Source of the DNA: Cyrtodaria siliqua
Taxonomy: Eukaryota; Mollusca; Bivalvia; Adapedonta; Hiatellidae
NCBI GenBank assembly: GCA_037043455.1
Contig: JAWPHD010011501.1
Location: 1 to 64,000 of the forward strand
Direction of reading: 5' to 3'
DNA: 64,000 bases
Shown: positions 1 through 13,879 of the stretch, piece after piece
How positions within the stretch are numbered: the first letter of the stretch is position 1
How the letters are laid out: the number at the start of each line of letters is the position of its first letter
Position numbers and translations under genes: made by a program
The notes under the pieces: generated by a model
Seen by the model: only the letters and a program-made list of their open reading frames with translations
Database searches by the model: none
Told to the model about the DNA's origin: nothing

Positions 1-3000
1 GTCTATATAACACATCTTAATGTGCCTACAGAATCATCTTAATGTGTCTATATAACACATCTTAATGTGCCTACAGAATCATCTTAATGTGTCTATATAA
101 CACATCTTAATGTGCCTACAGAATCATCTTAATGTGTCTATATAAGCATCTTAATGTGCCTGCATAAGCATCTTAATGTGCCTGCATAAACATCTTAATA
201 GACCTACATGCGCATCTTAATGTGTCTATATAAGCATCTTAATGTGCCTGCATAAACATCTTAATGCGCCTACATAAACATCTTAATGAGCCTGCATAAA
301 CATCTAAATGTGCCTACATAAGCACCTTAATGAGCCTACATAATCATCTTAATGTGCCTACATAAGCATCTGAATGTGTCTACACACGCATCTTAATGTG
401 CCTACATAAGCACCTTAATGTGTCTATATAAACATCTTAATGTGCTTCTATAAGCATATTAATGTGCCTAAACAAACATCTTAATGTGCGTATATAATTA
501 ATGTGCCTACATAAACATTGTAATGTGCTCTACATAAACACCTTAATGTGTCTACAGAAACATCTTAATGTGTCTACATAAACATATTAATGGGCCTAAA
601 TAAACATTTTAGATGGGCCTACATAAACATCTTAATGGGCCTATATAAGCGTCTGAATGGGCCTATATAAACATCTTAATGTGCCTGCATAAACATCTTA
701 ATGTGCCTACATAAACATCTTAATGTGCCTACATAATCATCTTAATGTGCCTACATAAACATTTTAATGTGCCTACATAAGCATCTTAATGTGTCTACAT
801 AAAAATCTTAAACATCTTAATGGGCCTATATAAGCATCTTAATGGGCCTACATAAACATCTTAATGTGCCTACTTAAGCATTTTAATGTGCCTACATAAG
901 CATCTTAATGTGTCTACATAAACATCTTAATGTGCCTACATAAACATCTTAATGGGGCCTATATAAGCATCTTATTGGGCCTACATAAACATCTTAATGT
1001 GCCTACATAAGCATCTTAATGTGCCTACATAAACATCTTAATGTGTCTACATAAACATTTTATGTGCCTAGATAAGAATCTTAATGTGCCTAGATAAGCA
1101 TCTTAATGTGCCTACATAAGCATCTTAATGTGGCTACATACGCATCTTAATGTGCCTACATACGCATCTTAATGTGCCTAAATAAACATCTTAATGTGCC
1201 TACATAAACACCTTAATGTGCCTACATACGCATCCTAATGTGCCTAAATAAACATCTTAATGTGCCTACATAAACACCTTAATGTGCCTACATGCGCATC
1301 TTAATGTGTCTACATAAGCATCTTAATGGGCCTACATAAACATCTTAATGGGCCTACATACGCATCTTAATGTGTCTATATAAACATCATAATGTGCCTA
1401 TATAAGCATATTAATGTGCCTAAACAAACATCTTAACGTGCCTACATAAACATTGAAATGTGCCTACATTAACACCTTAACGTGCCTACATAAGCATCTT
1501 AATGTGCCTACATAAACATCTTAAAGTGCCTACATAAACATCTTAATGTGCCTACATAAACATCTTAATGTGCCTACATAAGCATGTTAATGTGCCTACA
1601 TACACATCTTAATGAGCCTACATACACATCTTAATGTGCCTACATAAGCATCTTAATGTGCCTACATAAACATTGCAATGTGCCTACATAAACACCTTAA
1701 TGTGTCTACATAAGCATATTTATGTGCCTACATAAGCAAGAAATGTGCCTACATAAGCATCTTAATGTGCCTACATAAGCATCTTAATGAGCCTACATAA
1801 ACACCTTAATGTGCCTACATAAGCATGTTAATGTGCCTACATACACATCTTAATGAGCCTACATAAGCATCTTAATGTGCTTACATACACATCTTAATGA
1901 GCCTACACACGCATCTTAATGAGCCTACATACGCATCTTAATGTGCCTACATAAGCATCTTAATGAGCCTACATACGCATCTTAATGAGCCTACACACGC
2001 ATCTTAATGTGCCTACATACGCATCTTAATGAGCCTACACACGCATCTTAATGTGCCTACATACGCATCTTAATGAGCCTACATACGCATCTTAATGAGC
2101 CTACACACGCATCTTAATGTGCCTACATACGCATCTTAATGTGCCTACATAAGCATCTTAATGTGCTTACACACACATCTTAATGAGCCTACACACGCAT
2201 CTTAATGAGCCTACATACGCATCTTAATGTGCCTACATACGCATCTTAATGTGCCTACATAAGCATCTTAATGAGCCTACACACGCATCTTAATGAGCCT
2301 ACACACGCATCTTAATGTGCCTACATACGCATCTTAATGTGCCTACATACGCATCTTAATGTGCCTACATACGCATCTTAATGTGCCTACACACGCATCT
2401 TAATGAGCCTACACACGCATCTTAATGTGCCTACACACGCATCTTAATGTGCCTACATAAGCATCTTAATGTGCCTACATAAACATTGCAATGTGCCTAC
2501 ATAAACACCTTAATGTGTCTACATAAGCATATTTATGTGCCTACATAAGCAAGAAATGTGCCTACAGAAGCATCTTAATGTGCCTACATAAGCATCTTAA
2601 TGTGCCTACATACACATCTTAATGAGCCTACACACGCATCTTAATGTGCCTACATACGCATCTTAATGTGCCTATATAATCATTGCAATGTGCCTACATA
2701 AACACCTTAATGTGTCTACATAAGCATATTTATGTGCCTACATAAGCAAGAAATGTGCCTACATAAGCATCTTAATGTGCTTACATACACATCTTAATGA
2801 GCCTACATACGCATCTTAATGTGCCTACATACGCATCTTAATGTGCCTACATAATCATCTTAATGTGCCTACATACGCATCTTAATGTGCCTACATAAGC
2901 ATCTTAATGTGCCTACATAAGCATCTTAATGAGCCTACATACGCATCTTAATGTGCCTACATAAGCATCTTAATGAGCCTACATACGCATCTTAATGAGC

Positions 3001-6000
3001 CTACACACGCATCTTAATGTGCCTACATACGCATCTTAATGTGCCTACATACGCATCTTAATGTGCCTACACACGCATCTTAATGTGCCTACACACGCAT
3101 CTTAATGTGCCTACATAAACATTGCAATGTGCCTACATAAACACCTTAATGTGTCTACATAAGCATATTTATGTGCCTACATAAGCAAGAAATGTGCCTA
3201 CATAAGCATCTTAATGTGCCTACATAAGCATCTTAATGTGCCTACACACGCATCTTAATGTGCCTACACACGCATCTTAATGTGCCTACATAAGCATCTT
3301 AATGTGCCTACATAAGCATATTTATGTGCCTACATAAGCAAGAAATGTGTCTACATAAGCATATTTATGTGCCTACATAAGCAAGAAATGTGCCTACATA
3401 AGCATCTTAATGTGCCTACATAAGCATCTTAATGTGCCTACTCACGCATCTTAATGTGCCTACATACGCATCTTAATGTGCCTACATAAGCATCTTAATG
3501 AGCCTACATACGCATCTTAATGAGCCTACACACGCATCTTAATGTGCCTACATACGCATCTTAATGTGCCTACATAAGCATCTTAATGAGCCTACACACG
3601 CATCTTAATGAGCCTACACACGCATCTTTATGTGCCTACATACGCATCTTAATGTGCCTACATAAGCATCTTAATGTGCCTACATACGCATCTTAATGAG
3701 CCTACACACGCATCTTAATGTGCCTACATACGCATCTTAATGTGCCTACATAAGCATCTTAATGAGCCTACATAAGCATCTTAATGAGCCTACATACACA
3801 TCTTAATGTGCCTACATAAACATCTTAATGAGCCTACACACGCATCTTAATGTGCCTACATACGCATCTTAATGTGCCTACATAAACACCTTAATGTGCC
3901 TACATAAACACCTTAATGTGCCTGCATAAGTATCTTAATGTGCCTACATAAACACCTTAATGTGCCTACATAAGCATCTTAATGTGCCTACATAAACATT
4001 GTAATGTGCCTACATAAACACCTTACTGTGTCTACATAAGCATCTTAATGTGCCTACAGAAGCATCTTAATGCGCCTACATAAACACCTTAATGTGCCTT
4101 AATGTGCCTACTTAAACACCTTAATGTGCCTACATAAGGATCTTAATGTGCTTACATCAGCATCTTAATGTGACTACATACACATCTTTATGTGCCTACA
4201 TAAGCATCTTAATGTGCCTACATAAGCAATTTAATGTGCCTACATAAACACCTTAATGTGTCTACATAAGCATCTAAATGTGCCTACATACAAATCTTAA
4301 TGGGCCTACATAAGCATATTAATGTGCCTACATAAACACCTTAATGTAGCATTTTAATGTGCCTACATAAACATCTTAATGGGCCTACATACACATCTTA
4401 ATGGGCCTACATAAGCATCTTAATGGGCCTACATAAGCATCTTAATGTGCCTTAATGTGCCTACATAAACACCTTATTGTAGCATTTTAATGTGCCTACA
4501 TAAACATCTTAATGTGCCTACATACACATCTTAATGAGCCTACATACACATCTTAATGTGCCTACATAAGCATCTTAATGTGCCTACATAAACATTGCAA
4601 TGTGCCTACATAAACACCTTAATGTGTCTACATAAGCATATTTATGTGCCTACATAAGCAAGAAATGTGCCTACATAAGCATCTTAATGTGCCTACATAA
4701 GCATCTTAATGAGCCTACATACACATCTTAATGTGCCTACATAAGCATCTTAATGTGCCTACATAAGCATCTTAATGAGCCTACACACGCATCTTTATGT
4801 GCCTACATACACATCTTAATGTGCCTGCATAAGCATCTTAATGTGCCTACATACGCATCTTAATGTGCCTACATAAACACCTTAATGTGCCTGCATAAAC
4901 ATCTTAATGTGCCTACATAAACATCTTAATGTGCCTACATACGCATCTTAATGTGCCTACATAAACACCTTAATGTGCCTACATAAACACCTTAATGTGC
5001 CTACATAAACGTCTTAATGTGCCTCATAAAAAACACCTTAATGTGCCTACATAAGCATCTTAATATGCCTACATAAACATCTTAATGTGCCTATATAAAC
5101 ATTGTAATGTGCCCTACATAAACACCTTAATGTGCCTAAATAAACATCTTAATGTGCCTACATAAACATTGTAATGTGCCCTACATAAACACCTTAATGT
5201 GCCTACATAAACATCTTAATGTGCCTGCATAAACATCTAAATGTGCCTACATAAACATCTTAATGTGCCTACATAATGTGCCTGCATAAACATCTTAATG
5301 TGCCTACATACGCATCTTAATGTGCCTACATAAACATTGTAATGTGCCCTACTTAAACACCTTAATGTGCCTACATAAGCATCTGAATGTGCCTGCATAA
5401 GCATGTTAATGTGTCTACATAAACATTGTAATGAGCCCTACATAAACACCTTAATGTGCCTGCATAAACATCTTAATGTGCCTACATACGCATCTTAATG
5501 TGCCTACATAAGCATCTTAATGTGCCTACATAAACATTGTAGTGTGCCCTACATAAAGACCTTAATGTGTCTACATAAGCATCTTAATATGCCTACATAA
5601 ACACCTTAATGTGCCTACATAAGCATCTTAATGTGCCTACATAAGCATCTTAATGTGCCTGCATAAACATCTTAATGTGCTTACATAAACATTGTAATGT
5701 GCCCTACATAAACACCTTAATGTGCCTACAGAAACATCTTAATGTGCCAACATAAACATCTTAATGTGCCTACATACGCATCTTAATGTGCCTACATAAA
5801 CATCTTAATGTGCCTACATACGCATCTTAATGTGTCTACATAATCATCTTAATGTGCCTACATACGCATCTTAATGAGCCTACATAAACATCTTAATGTG
5901 CCTACATACGCATCTTAATGTGCCTACATAAACATCTTAATGTGCCTACATACGCATCTTAATGTGTCTACATAATCATCTTAATGTGCCTACATACGCA

Positions 6001-6842
6001 TCTTAATGTGTCTACATAATCATCTTAATGTGCCTACATACGCATCTTAATGAGCCTACATAAACATCTTAATGTGCCTACATACGCATCTTAATGTGCC
6101 TACATAAACGTCTTAATGTGCCTACATAAAAAACACCTTAATGTGCCTACATAAGCATCTTTATATGTCTACATAATGCTCCTAATGTGTTTGCATAAAC
6201 ATCTTAATGTGCCTATATAAACATTGTAATGTGCCCTACATAAACACCTTAATGTGCCTACATAAACATCTTAATGTGCCTACATAAACATTATAAACAT
6301 TGTAATGTGCCCTACATAAACACCTTAATGTGCCTACATAAACATCTAAATGTGCCTGCATAGAAATCTTAATGTGCCTACATAAACATCTTAATGTGCC
6401 TACATAATGTGCCTGCATAAACATATTAATGTGCCTACATACGCATCTTAATGTGCCTACATAAACATTGTAATGTGCCCTACTTAAACACCTTAATGTG
6501 CCTACATAAGCATCTGAATGTGCCTGCATAAACATTGTAATGTGCCCTTCATAAACACCTTAATGTGCCTACATAAACATCTTAATGTGCCTACATACGC
6601 ATCTTAATGTGCCATCATAAACATCTTAATGTGCCTACATAAACATCTTAATGTGCCTACATAAGCATCTTAATGTGCCTACATGAGCATTGTAATGTGC
6701 CCTACATAAACACCTTAATGTGCCTACATAAACATCTTAATGTGCCTACATACGCATCTTAATGTGCCATCATAAACATCTTAATGTGCCTACATAAACA
6801 TCTTAATGTGCCTATTTAAACATCTTAATGTGCCTATATACA
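1..6842. repeat. 22-bp satellite array, about 310 copies
   Basis: Continuous tandem repetition of a 22-bp unit close to TAATGTGCCTACATAAACATCT, cut by the left window edge. Copies vary mainly at the TAAACA/TAAGCA/TACGCA/CACGCA position, and variants come in blocks (the CGCA types dominate about 1900-3850). A larger module containing 'ACATTGCAATG', 'ACACCTTAATGTGTC', 'GCATATTTATG' and 'GCAAGAAATG' recurs near 1660, 2465, 2680, 3115 and 4590, so there is higher-order structure. Open frames inside it are artefacts, since 22 is not a multiple of 3. Confidence 0.97.
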
Positions 6843-7744
6843 ACTAAAAACACAATAAACGTGCATAATTCCATTAATGTTGCTAACAGACGTTACAAAT
6901 GGCCGTTTATCAGCCATTTTTAACAAGATTGAAAGAAATTAAGACGTGCAAATTCCCTTAATGTCTTTAAAGTTTTGTTAATTTTGTTCCAGTTTTTGAA
7001 AAACATCTCTTCCCATCATTCATGAGCAATCCTCCGTGTCCTTGGTGATAGGGTGTGATGGGTTGGTGTAGGGTAGGATGGGAGGGATAACCAGGATATT
7101 TAACATGTGTATCTGATCGTTAGTTTATTTTCACGCAAATAATTAAATATGTTATCGCATAATGTAGCCAAAAAATAACACTTTAATCTGATGGGCGACT
7201 ATGAAGTAGAATCATTAAAACTATTGCAACACTTGTTTCGAAACTTCGCAACATTTGCTCGCCAGATCAGTTCTATTGTAATTGCCGTTTTACATCGCAG
7301 ATTGTGTCCATGATATTGTTGATATCAATGCCGAGTTTGTTCCGCTAATTCTCGAAGCATGTTAATTATAATTGATTGTCGTATAATGAAAAGCTATCGT
7401 TTTAAAACATGGAAGTTTTAGTGAAAGTTTAGATGCTATCTCACCTCGCAACCGTTCGGAAACCTGTTACGAGATGACTGCCGTGATATTGCGTAGCTTT
7501 ACTGGTTCATTCACGTGCACTCACGTGCATGGTGTCATTCATACCTGGCCATTGAGCGTATTCCCCAGTCATTTATGGTTACGAATATAGCGATAGTTGA
7601 CGATGTGGTTAAGTTTTAATATTACACACATATTAGAAAATATTTAAACGTACTTAGCTGTATTTTTATGCTCCCATTAACTGCAATTACAACCACGTAT
7701 TTGTCAAAAGAAAAGTCACCGTTGATAGCACCACAGATGTGCGA
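6843..7744. other. Unique AT-rich sequence, no gene seen
   Basis: The satellite stops at 6842. No open frame, splice pattern or repeat stands out here, apart from a short G-rich stretch (about 7045-7090). Confidence 0.6.
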
Positions 7745-7845
7745 ATGCCGTATTTTGGCTTCCTGAGACTGACGAAACGGGGTATATCCGTATTTTCGTT
7801 CCCGAGACTGAGGTAATAGGGTATATTCGTATATCCCAGATCCTA
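7745..7845. repeat. Imperfect ~47-bp direct duplication
   Basis: A block beginning 'CCGTATTTTGGCTTCCTGAG' is repeated as 'CCGTATTTTCGTTCCCGAG', each copy followed by GACTGA, a spacer and GGGTATAT. It lies just upstream of the 320-bp array. Confidence 0.6.
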
Positions 7846-8088
7846 TCGGAGTGACGCTACTTATATTCGCAACGAACGAACTGCGTCTTTAAACTAAAAA
7901 TCAAACGCCTACCATCTTGAAATATACTAAACATAAAAAGTACACGTTTGCGAACCTGTGTTACCAGCCAGACCCAGACCTGCCTGCTCCATATGCGTAA
8001 CCGTTCCTCTAGTTCTGAATATAATCTGGAAACATAAATGCAGTCTAAGTTTCTAAACAAACAAGAGGTCAATGACCTTGAAGCTCTA

Positions 8089-9650
8089 CTGATTGATTTT
8101 GATTTCAGGAAGTAGTCCCTACAGACTTGTTTTTTGAAAATCTATTTTTAACCGTGGCGGCCATCTTGAATTTCCGGCCGACCTGAAATTTTGCTAAGAT
8201 CAATAAGACATTAAGAGCAACATTCCTGTGAAGTTTCATGAAAATCCGTCAGGTAGTTTCAAAGTAGTAGTCGCTACAAGTTTTCATTATATAACTCTAT
8301 GTAAACAAAGCAGCCATGTTTAAGGTCAAATCAAAACGATTTTCGACAAGGACCAACATCATGTCATACTGATCATTTTAGAAAAAGTCCCATATCAATA
8401 TCTCTTATTGTTTTGAAGAAGTAGTCGCTACAAACTTATTTATTTTAAATCTATTTTTAGCTGTGGTGGCCATCTTGAATTTCCGGCCGACCTGAAATTT
8501 TGCTACGATCAATTGGACATCAAGAGCAACATTCCTGTGAAGTTTCATGAATATCCGTCAAGTAGTTTCAGAGGAGTAGTCGCTACAAGTTTTTACTATA
8601 TAACTCTATGTAATCAAAGATGGCCACTGGCAGCCATGTTTAACGTCGAATCAAAATAATTTTCCACAAGGATCTACATCATGTCATGCTGATCATTTTA
8701 GAAAAAGTCCCATATCAATATCACTTATAGTTTTCAAGAAGTAGTCGCTACAAACTTATTTTTTAAAAATCTATTTTTAGCTGTGACGGCCATCTTGAAT
8801 TTCTGGCCGACCTGAAATTTTTCTAGGATCAATAAGACATCAAGAGCAACATTCCTGTAAAGTTTCATGACAATCCGCCAAGTAGTTTCAGAGGAGTAGT
8901 CGCTACAAGTTTTTACTATATAACTCTATGTAAACAAAGATGGCCGCTGGCAGCCATGTTTAACGTTGAATCAAAACAATTTTTGACTAGGATCAACATC
9001 ATGTCATGCTGATCATTTTAGAAAAAGTCCCATATCAATATCACTTATAGTTTTCAAGAAGTAGTCTCTACAAACTTATTTTTTAAAAATCTATTTTTAG
9101 CTGTGACGGCCATCTTGAATTTCCGGCCGACCTGAAATTTTTCTAGGATCAATTAGACATCAAGAGCAACATTCCTGTAAAGTTTCATGACAATCCGCCA
9201 AGTAGTTTCAGAGAAGTAGTCGCTACAAGTTTTTACTATACAACTCAATGTAAACAAAGATGGCCGCTGGCAGCCATGTTTAACGTTGAATCAAAACGAT
9301 TATTGACTAGGATCAACATCATGTCATGCTGATCATTTTAGAAAAAGTCCCATATCAATATCACTTATAGTTTTCAAGAAGAAGTCGCTACAAACTTGTA
9401 TTTTAAAACTCTATTTTTAGCTTTGGTGGCCATCTTGGATTTCACATCAACATGAATTTTTGCTAGGATCAACTAGACTTTATGGGCAACATTTCTGTAA
9501 AGTTTCATGAATATCCATCCAGTAGTTTCAGCTGTGAAGTCGCTACAAATAAAAGTTTACGGACAGACAGACGGACAGACGGACGGACGGACGACGGACG
9601 CCGCACCACGGCATAAGCTCTGCTGATCTCTGATCAGTAGAGCTAACAAA
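8089..9650. mobile_element. Element with 320-bp tandem array and terminal hairpin (Helentron/HINE-like)
   Basis: The anchor CCATCTTGAA occurs at 8161, 8470, 8790 and 9110, with a degenerate copy (CCATCTTGGA) at 9430: spacings of 309, 320, 320 and 320. After the last unit comes a GACGGACG-rich tract (9560-9600) and a hairpin whose arms, AGCTCT-CTGATC and GATCAG-AGAGCT, span 9616-9644, then GCTAACAA. Tandem core, simple-repeat tract and 3' hairpin match the layout of Helentron-associated elements of bivalves. That class is inferred; no Rep/helicase coding sequence is present, so the copy is non-autonomous. Confidence 0.7.
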
Positions 9651-10082
9651 AACAAATAACATTAGTACTAAAATACAAAACTTTGTGCATAAAAAAGAAT
9701 AGGTTGATACTAAAAACGCATCTGATGTTGAAAAGCGTTAATTGTAAAGACTCGTTATTTATAGAACAGATGTTGAATGTGTTACATATATATAGTTGAA
9801 GTAAGAGATATAAACACATTGTAGTGCCTTATCTATTTCAAGTAATACATTTTAGTGGGATCAGAAGACGTTTTCGGTTTTACGCAACAGAATACGTTTT
9901 CGGTTTTACGTAAAGAAAAAACTGTGCCAGTCTTAAGTGAACTGACCTTTTTCTCTTGAATGTCTGATATCGTCCAGAAAATGTTGACAATTAACTTGAA
10001 TTCAAAACAAAACAAATGGTCAATCACATTTTATCAGTAGAACACAGTAGCAAACATATCTTGCCACTAGTTTGTGCGTTTT
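9651..10082. other. Spacer without recognised feature
   Basis: AT-rich sequence between two transposable elements. A short duplication of 'ACGTTTTCGGTTTTACG' lies at about 9868-9912; otherwise nothing is apparent. Confidence 0.5.
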
Positions 10083-10419
10083 AAAGGGACACACGGCAAT
10101 CTTGAAGTGTTTATCAAACATTGAAATTAGAGTCTCGATTTACAAAATATTTATCCAGTATCAGTTTGATTTCAAACCTGCTTGTATATAATTAAAGAAA
10201 CAATTTAGTTTATTTGTTTCGTCTTATTATTCCTTAGATTTAAACAGATGTTTATATTACTGCTGCAGTATAATCAACAGTTAGTAACATGCAATCACAG
10301 TTTGCTTTACACTATTCGTATAATTTATATTAATGATTGAACAAATGCAAGTTATGTGGAAAAACTAACGGGACGCCGTAAGTTTTTAAAAAACAAATCG
10401 AGATTGCAGTGTGTCCCTG
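10083..10419. mobile_element. MITE, AAAGGGACAC family, copy 1
   Basis: The left end AAAGGGACACACGGCAATCT and the right end (reverse complement ACAGGGACACACTGCAATCT) are inverted repeats about 20 bp long around 337 bp of AT-rich non-coding DNA. The interior shares blocks such as 'TTTCAAACCTGCTTG' and 'GAAAAACTAAC' with the copies at 47119 and 45230, and matches those at 17861 and 49973 in reverse orientation. Confidence 0.8.
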
Positions 10420-11499
10420 TGACAAGGAGGTGTGTGTCTGCGTCTGTTTAGCGCTTGACTCAGTACACTCTTGATTTAGGACTAATTTGGAAATATGGCG
10501 TCTAAGAAGTAACAGCACGGATGAAATTTATCTTGTAGACAAAGGGACTCATTAGGGTTCGTTATGACCTCTTGTCGGAAACCCTTAAAAAGCTAACGAA
10601 CTTTTACGGTTGTTCATTATATCCTTATAGTCGTTTCTAACATCCGTGGGCAATATATTTTGTCCTTTACTGGAAATGTCAGCATTTTATTCCGACACGC
10701 GACTTCACAGGTTTGACGTTGTGTCGGTCCATTGTCGAATCAACCTTATAAATGTTCAATTAATTCCGGCTGATCGAGTCGATAATGTTACAAGAACGAC
10801 TCGCCATCTGGGTGAATTTGATCGAGATCTGTGTTCATTTTATACCTTTGATACTAAATTGATAATTTATACGGTTTTGTATAAAGGCTACAAAATGGAA
10901 TAATGCCGTTTAAAATGATAAAACCTGTAATTACCGTTGGGGATCTCATTCCAGCTTCGTGAAAATGGAGATAAAATTATGTCAGTTTCGTATGAGGGTT
11001 CATAATTCTTGATGGGTTTTATCACCTTGGGCTTTTTGAACACATGGCGATGTTAGTTTTTCGTATCATACTGGTCATATCTATTTGGCCAAACCATTAA
11101 ATTAATGAATATAGTGCTCGAAATGAAAATGTGCATTGTATACTACTGTTATTGACTTTTAGCAGTCACACTCTCTTCAAATACTAACACTTACGAAACA
11201 AAGTCGAAATGAGAAGTTATTTCAATGTTATAGAAGAACAAATGCTTATCTAACTTTTTTTCTGAAACAATGCTTTTATCGGATATAACCTTATACATTT
11301 CGTATATAATTTTAATGTTTCAATGTTACACTGACTTGCGCCTCCCTATGATCTTCTATATGAAGGACTGGAGTAATTTACAGATTAGATGTGTTGTACA
11401 AATCTTCTTTTTTTACGATTGAGTGAAGATTGCCTTGATTTACAACCGAATTAGGAAAAGTACGACTTTGTATGTGTGTTATTCAGTTAATCATTCCAC
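10420..11499. other. AT-rich sequence, no gene recognised
   Basis: An 85-codon open frame on the plus strand (10646-10903) resembles no known family and has neither repeats nor flanking splice sites that would support it. Nothing else is apparent. Confidence 0.5.
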
Positions 11500-11682
11500 A
11501 TCAATAGAATATCAATATACTAAACCAATTGCAGAATAACTAATTAAAAATTGAAAAACTAAAAACAAAAGGTACGCAAGCATGCTTAATGTAAAAAGGA
11601 TATGTATAGGATTAATAAAATCGAGGTGCTAATCTTAATATATGTTTGTTAATTACGTCAATATTGTCGTGTGCTCCTTTAA
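11500..11682. mobile_element. MITE, AAAGGGACAC family, truncated copy
   Basis: The block 'GGATTAATAAAATCGAGGTGCTAATCTTAAT' matches the 3' half of the copy at 49973, and the terminus GTCGTGTGCTCCTTTAAG is a degenerate end of the same inverted repeat. No left end was found. Confidence 0.55.
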
Positions 11683-12946
11683 GGTAATATACTGAGTAGA
11701 AAATGAACGTGTTGTACTAATGCTAGATGTCATCATGAATAATATGTGACATACGACAAGAATCTACAAACCTATACATCTCGTGCTATATTCCTGATAC
11801 GTTTCGTGAAACTTTCTACATTAAGTAGGTGCAAACGTTGAACAGGACATGCAGCTGTCACAGAACTCGTCATCGAAAAAACACATATGCAATAGTCTAT
11901 GTTAATGAAGATGTCCGCTAAACGAAGTTCAATCTAAATAATTTTGAACCAACTTGGTAACGTGCCAATCGTTTAATTGTTGGTAAAGTTCCATTAATAA
12001 CACGCGGTTCTAATGTAGCGGCGGTCACACAGAAGTTTTTCATATTTTTTCGCTGTAGGGGTCATCTTGAATTGTCCAGGAAGTTGAATTTCATTCAGAA
12101 CCAACTAAACATCACCCGCAGTGGAATTCTGAACTTTCTTAAAGATTATGAGAACTCGCAATCCCAGGTTTCACATTAAAGATGAATGGCCACCCTTTTT
12201 GTAGTATTATCAATTAACAAATGTAACTCTTAAGCATCATATGAAGTTATTTATAGTCCCGGAGAGAAACATATTTAAATCCGCTACTAAGTTGTATGTA
12301 AAAATAAGTATTATTTGCGATGCCAGATAATTGATAAATACATATAACTGCGGATTAATTTACCTGTTCAAAGTTCTCTACGTCATCAAATAAAATCTTA
12401 TTCTCGCTTTTCACAGATATTGCTATGTGTGAATTGTAAATATATATTGTTGTGTATTGATTTCAATTTAAATAGACATAAAAATGTTCATGAAACAAAA
12501 CATGGCCGGAGAACTTTAACTGGCCGATGCCGACTATTCTGGAAATTGTCAGAATGAAAATACTGTTTATCACTAGTATTCTTTTTTTATTACGGTCTGT
12601 ATCAATATCCTGCAGTATTAAGTTAATAATTGTCAAACAGCTTTGTTTCAATCAATTTTTAGCCATGGTGGTCATCTTTGATTCCGCAGGAAGATGAATG
12701 TCATTTTAATTTTAGCTAGTAACAGCTGTTCCAAAAACGGAATTCGAATAATTCTGTGAACTTTCATGAATATACGTATACATTTTAAAATTAGCAATAA
12801 TCACAAGCATTTCATGTATAACTCTATGTTAAGAAAACGGAGAATCTTAGAAGCCAGATTGCAAAACGGGCAATCTAAGGCATGCATATCACATTAGTTA
12901 AGAACTTCTAGAAGTTGGTTAGTAGAATGGTGCTTAACGTTATTTT

Positions 12947-13130
12947 CAGCACATTATAGGCTATATACGACGGTCGATTTGTTCGAGGTGGAGGCAGACC
13001 ACCCACTATATCCTGGGTAGAACCAGTACTGTATACCTCCTTCCATCCGTAAAAAAATAGACACTTTCACACAAGTCGAGCTCCCAGTGGGGAACCCGCA
13101 GTGGTGAGGAGGAAGATTAGCAACTTTCAT
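12947..13130 (-). mobile_element. SINE fragment (same family as 26592-26873)
   Basis: Shares 'GTGGAGGCAGACCACCCAC' and 'CCTGGGTAGAACCAGTACTG' with the copies at 26592 and 51357. It lies within the older tandem element. Confidence 0.7.
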
Positions 13131-13493
13131 GTTTTAGTCTCTTTTAGCCGTCGTGATCATTCAGGATTCCACAGGTAATAGTAACAGTTTGGCATCAAAA
13201 GGAACGTTCCAGTAAAATTTCATGAAGTTTCAAAGAAAATTAATCACAAGATATTCCTGTATGTCTGTGTAAACAAAGATGGCTACTGGTCGCCATCTTG
13301 GAAGCCTCATAAATATAAATATTATTTCTTAGTAACTACATGCCATGGGAATATCAATACGCGTTTACGGTTCTGAACGAGTAGATCATAGTTAATTGTT
13401 TAGCCTATTTTCAGCATTTCCCGTGATCTATTTGGGATTTGAAGGTAGTTGAATTTTAGTTTGTTCAGACTTCACACATTTTATGACTTTCTG

Positions 13494-13710
13494 AACGGGT
13501 GTCCGTGGCCGAGTGGTTAGAATCTCTGACTTGAGGCGAGCCCGCATGGGACTAGAAATCTGTATGTGAGGAAGCTAACCAGTCGGTAGTTCTACCCAAG
13601 TGCCTGCCCGTGCACGAAAATTGCCCCGGGTCTTCCTCCACCAATGGAAGCTGGGAAGTCGCCATATGACCTTAGCTGTTGGTGCGACTATAAAATACAA
13701 TTCAATTCAA
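13494..13710 (+). mobile_element. Meta-type tRNA-derived SINE with target-site duplication
   Basis: The head GTGGCCGAGTGGTTAGAAT is a pol III box A of a Ser/Leu-type tRNA. The centre contains 'GGTCTTCCTCCACCA' and the 3' part 'GTCGCCATATGACC..TGTTGGTGCGAC', the signature of Meta-SINEs, followed by an ATACAATTCAATTCAA tail. The element is bracketed by TTTATGACTTTCTG (13480-13493) and TTTATGACATTCTG (13711-13724), a 14-bp target-site duplication with one mismatch, which fixes both ends. Confidence 0.88.
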
Positions 13711-13879
13711 TTTATGACATTCTGCTAAGTAGTTTTAAAAGGAGCAGAGATCATACAAGCCAACGGACGGACAGGCAGATAGATGCTGGACGACGCGCCT
13801 TTGCATAAACTCTGCTGATCTTTCAGTAGGACTATTTAGAACTGTAAGCGAAAGGCTAACAAATACCACCCGCTCAAAG

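Larger units (their letters stand above)
12001..13855. mobile_element. Older, SINE-invaded relative of the 320-bp element
   Basis: Degenerate versions of the 320-bp core recur at about 12040, 12660, 13150 and 13420, recognisable by 'TCATCTTGAATTGTCCAGG' and 'GGTCATCTTTGATTCCGCAGG'. The terminus resembles that of the first element: GGACGGACAGGCAG, a short hairpin CTGCTGA-TCTT-TCAGTAG (about 13813) and GCTAACAA. Two SINE copies lie inside, so it predates them. Confidence 0.65.

Noticed and set aside
6236..6535. 99-codon open frame with VGTLRCLCRHI repeats
   Set aside because: It lies wholly inside the 22-bp satellite; the frame survives by chance variation in repeat length.
1..6842. CRISPR-like array
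   Set aside because: No repeat-spacer alternation; monomers abut with no unique spacers, and the organism is eukaryotic.
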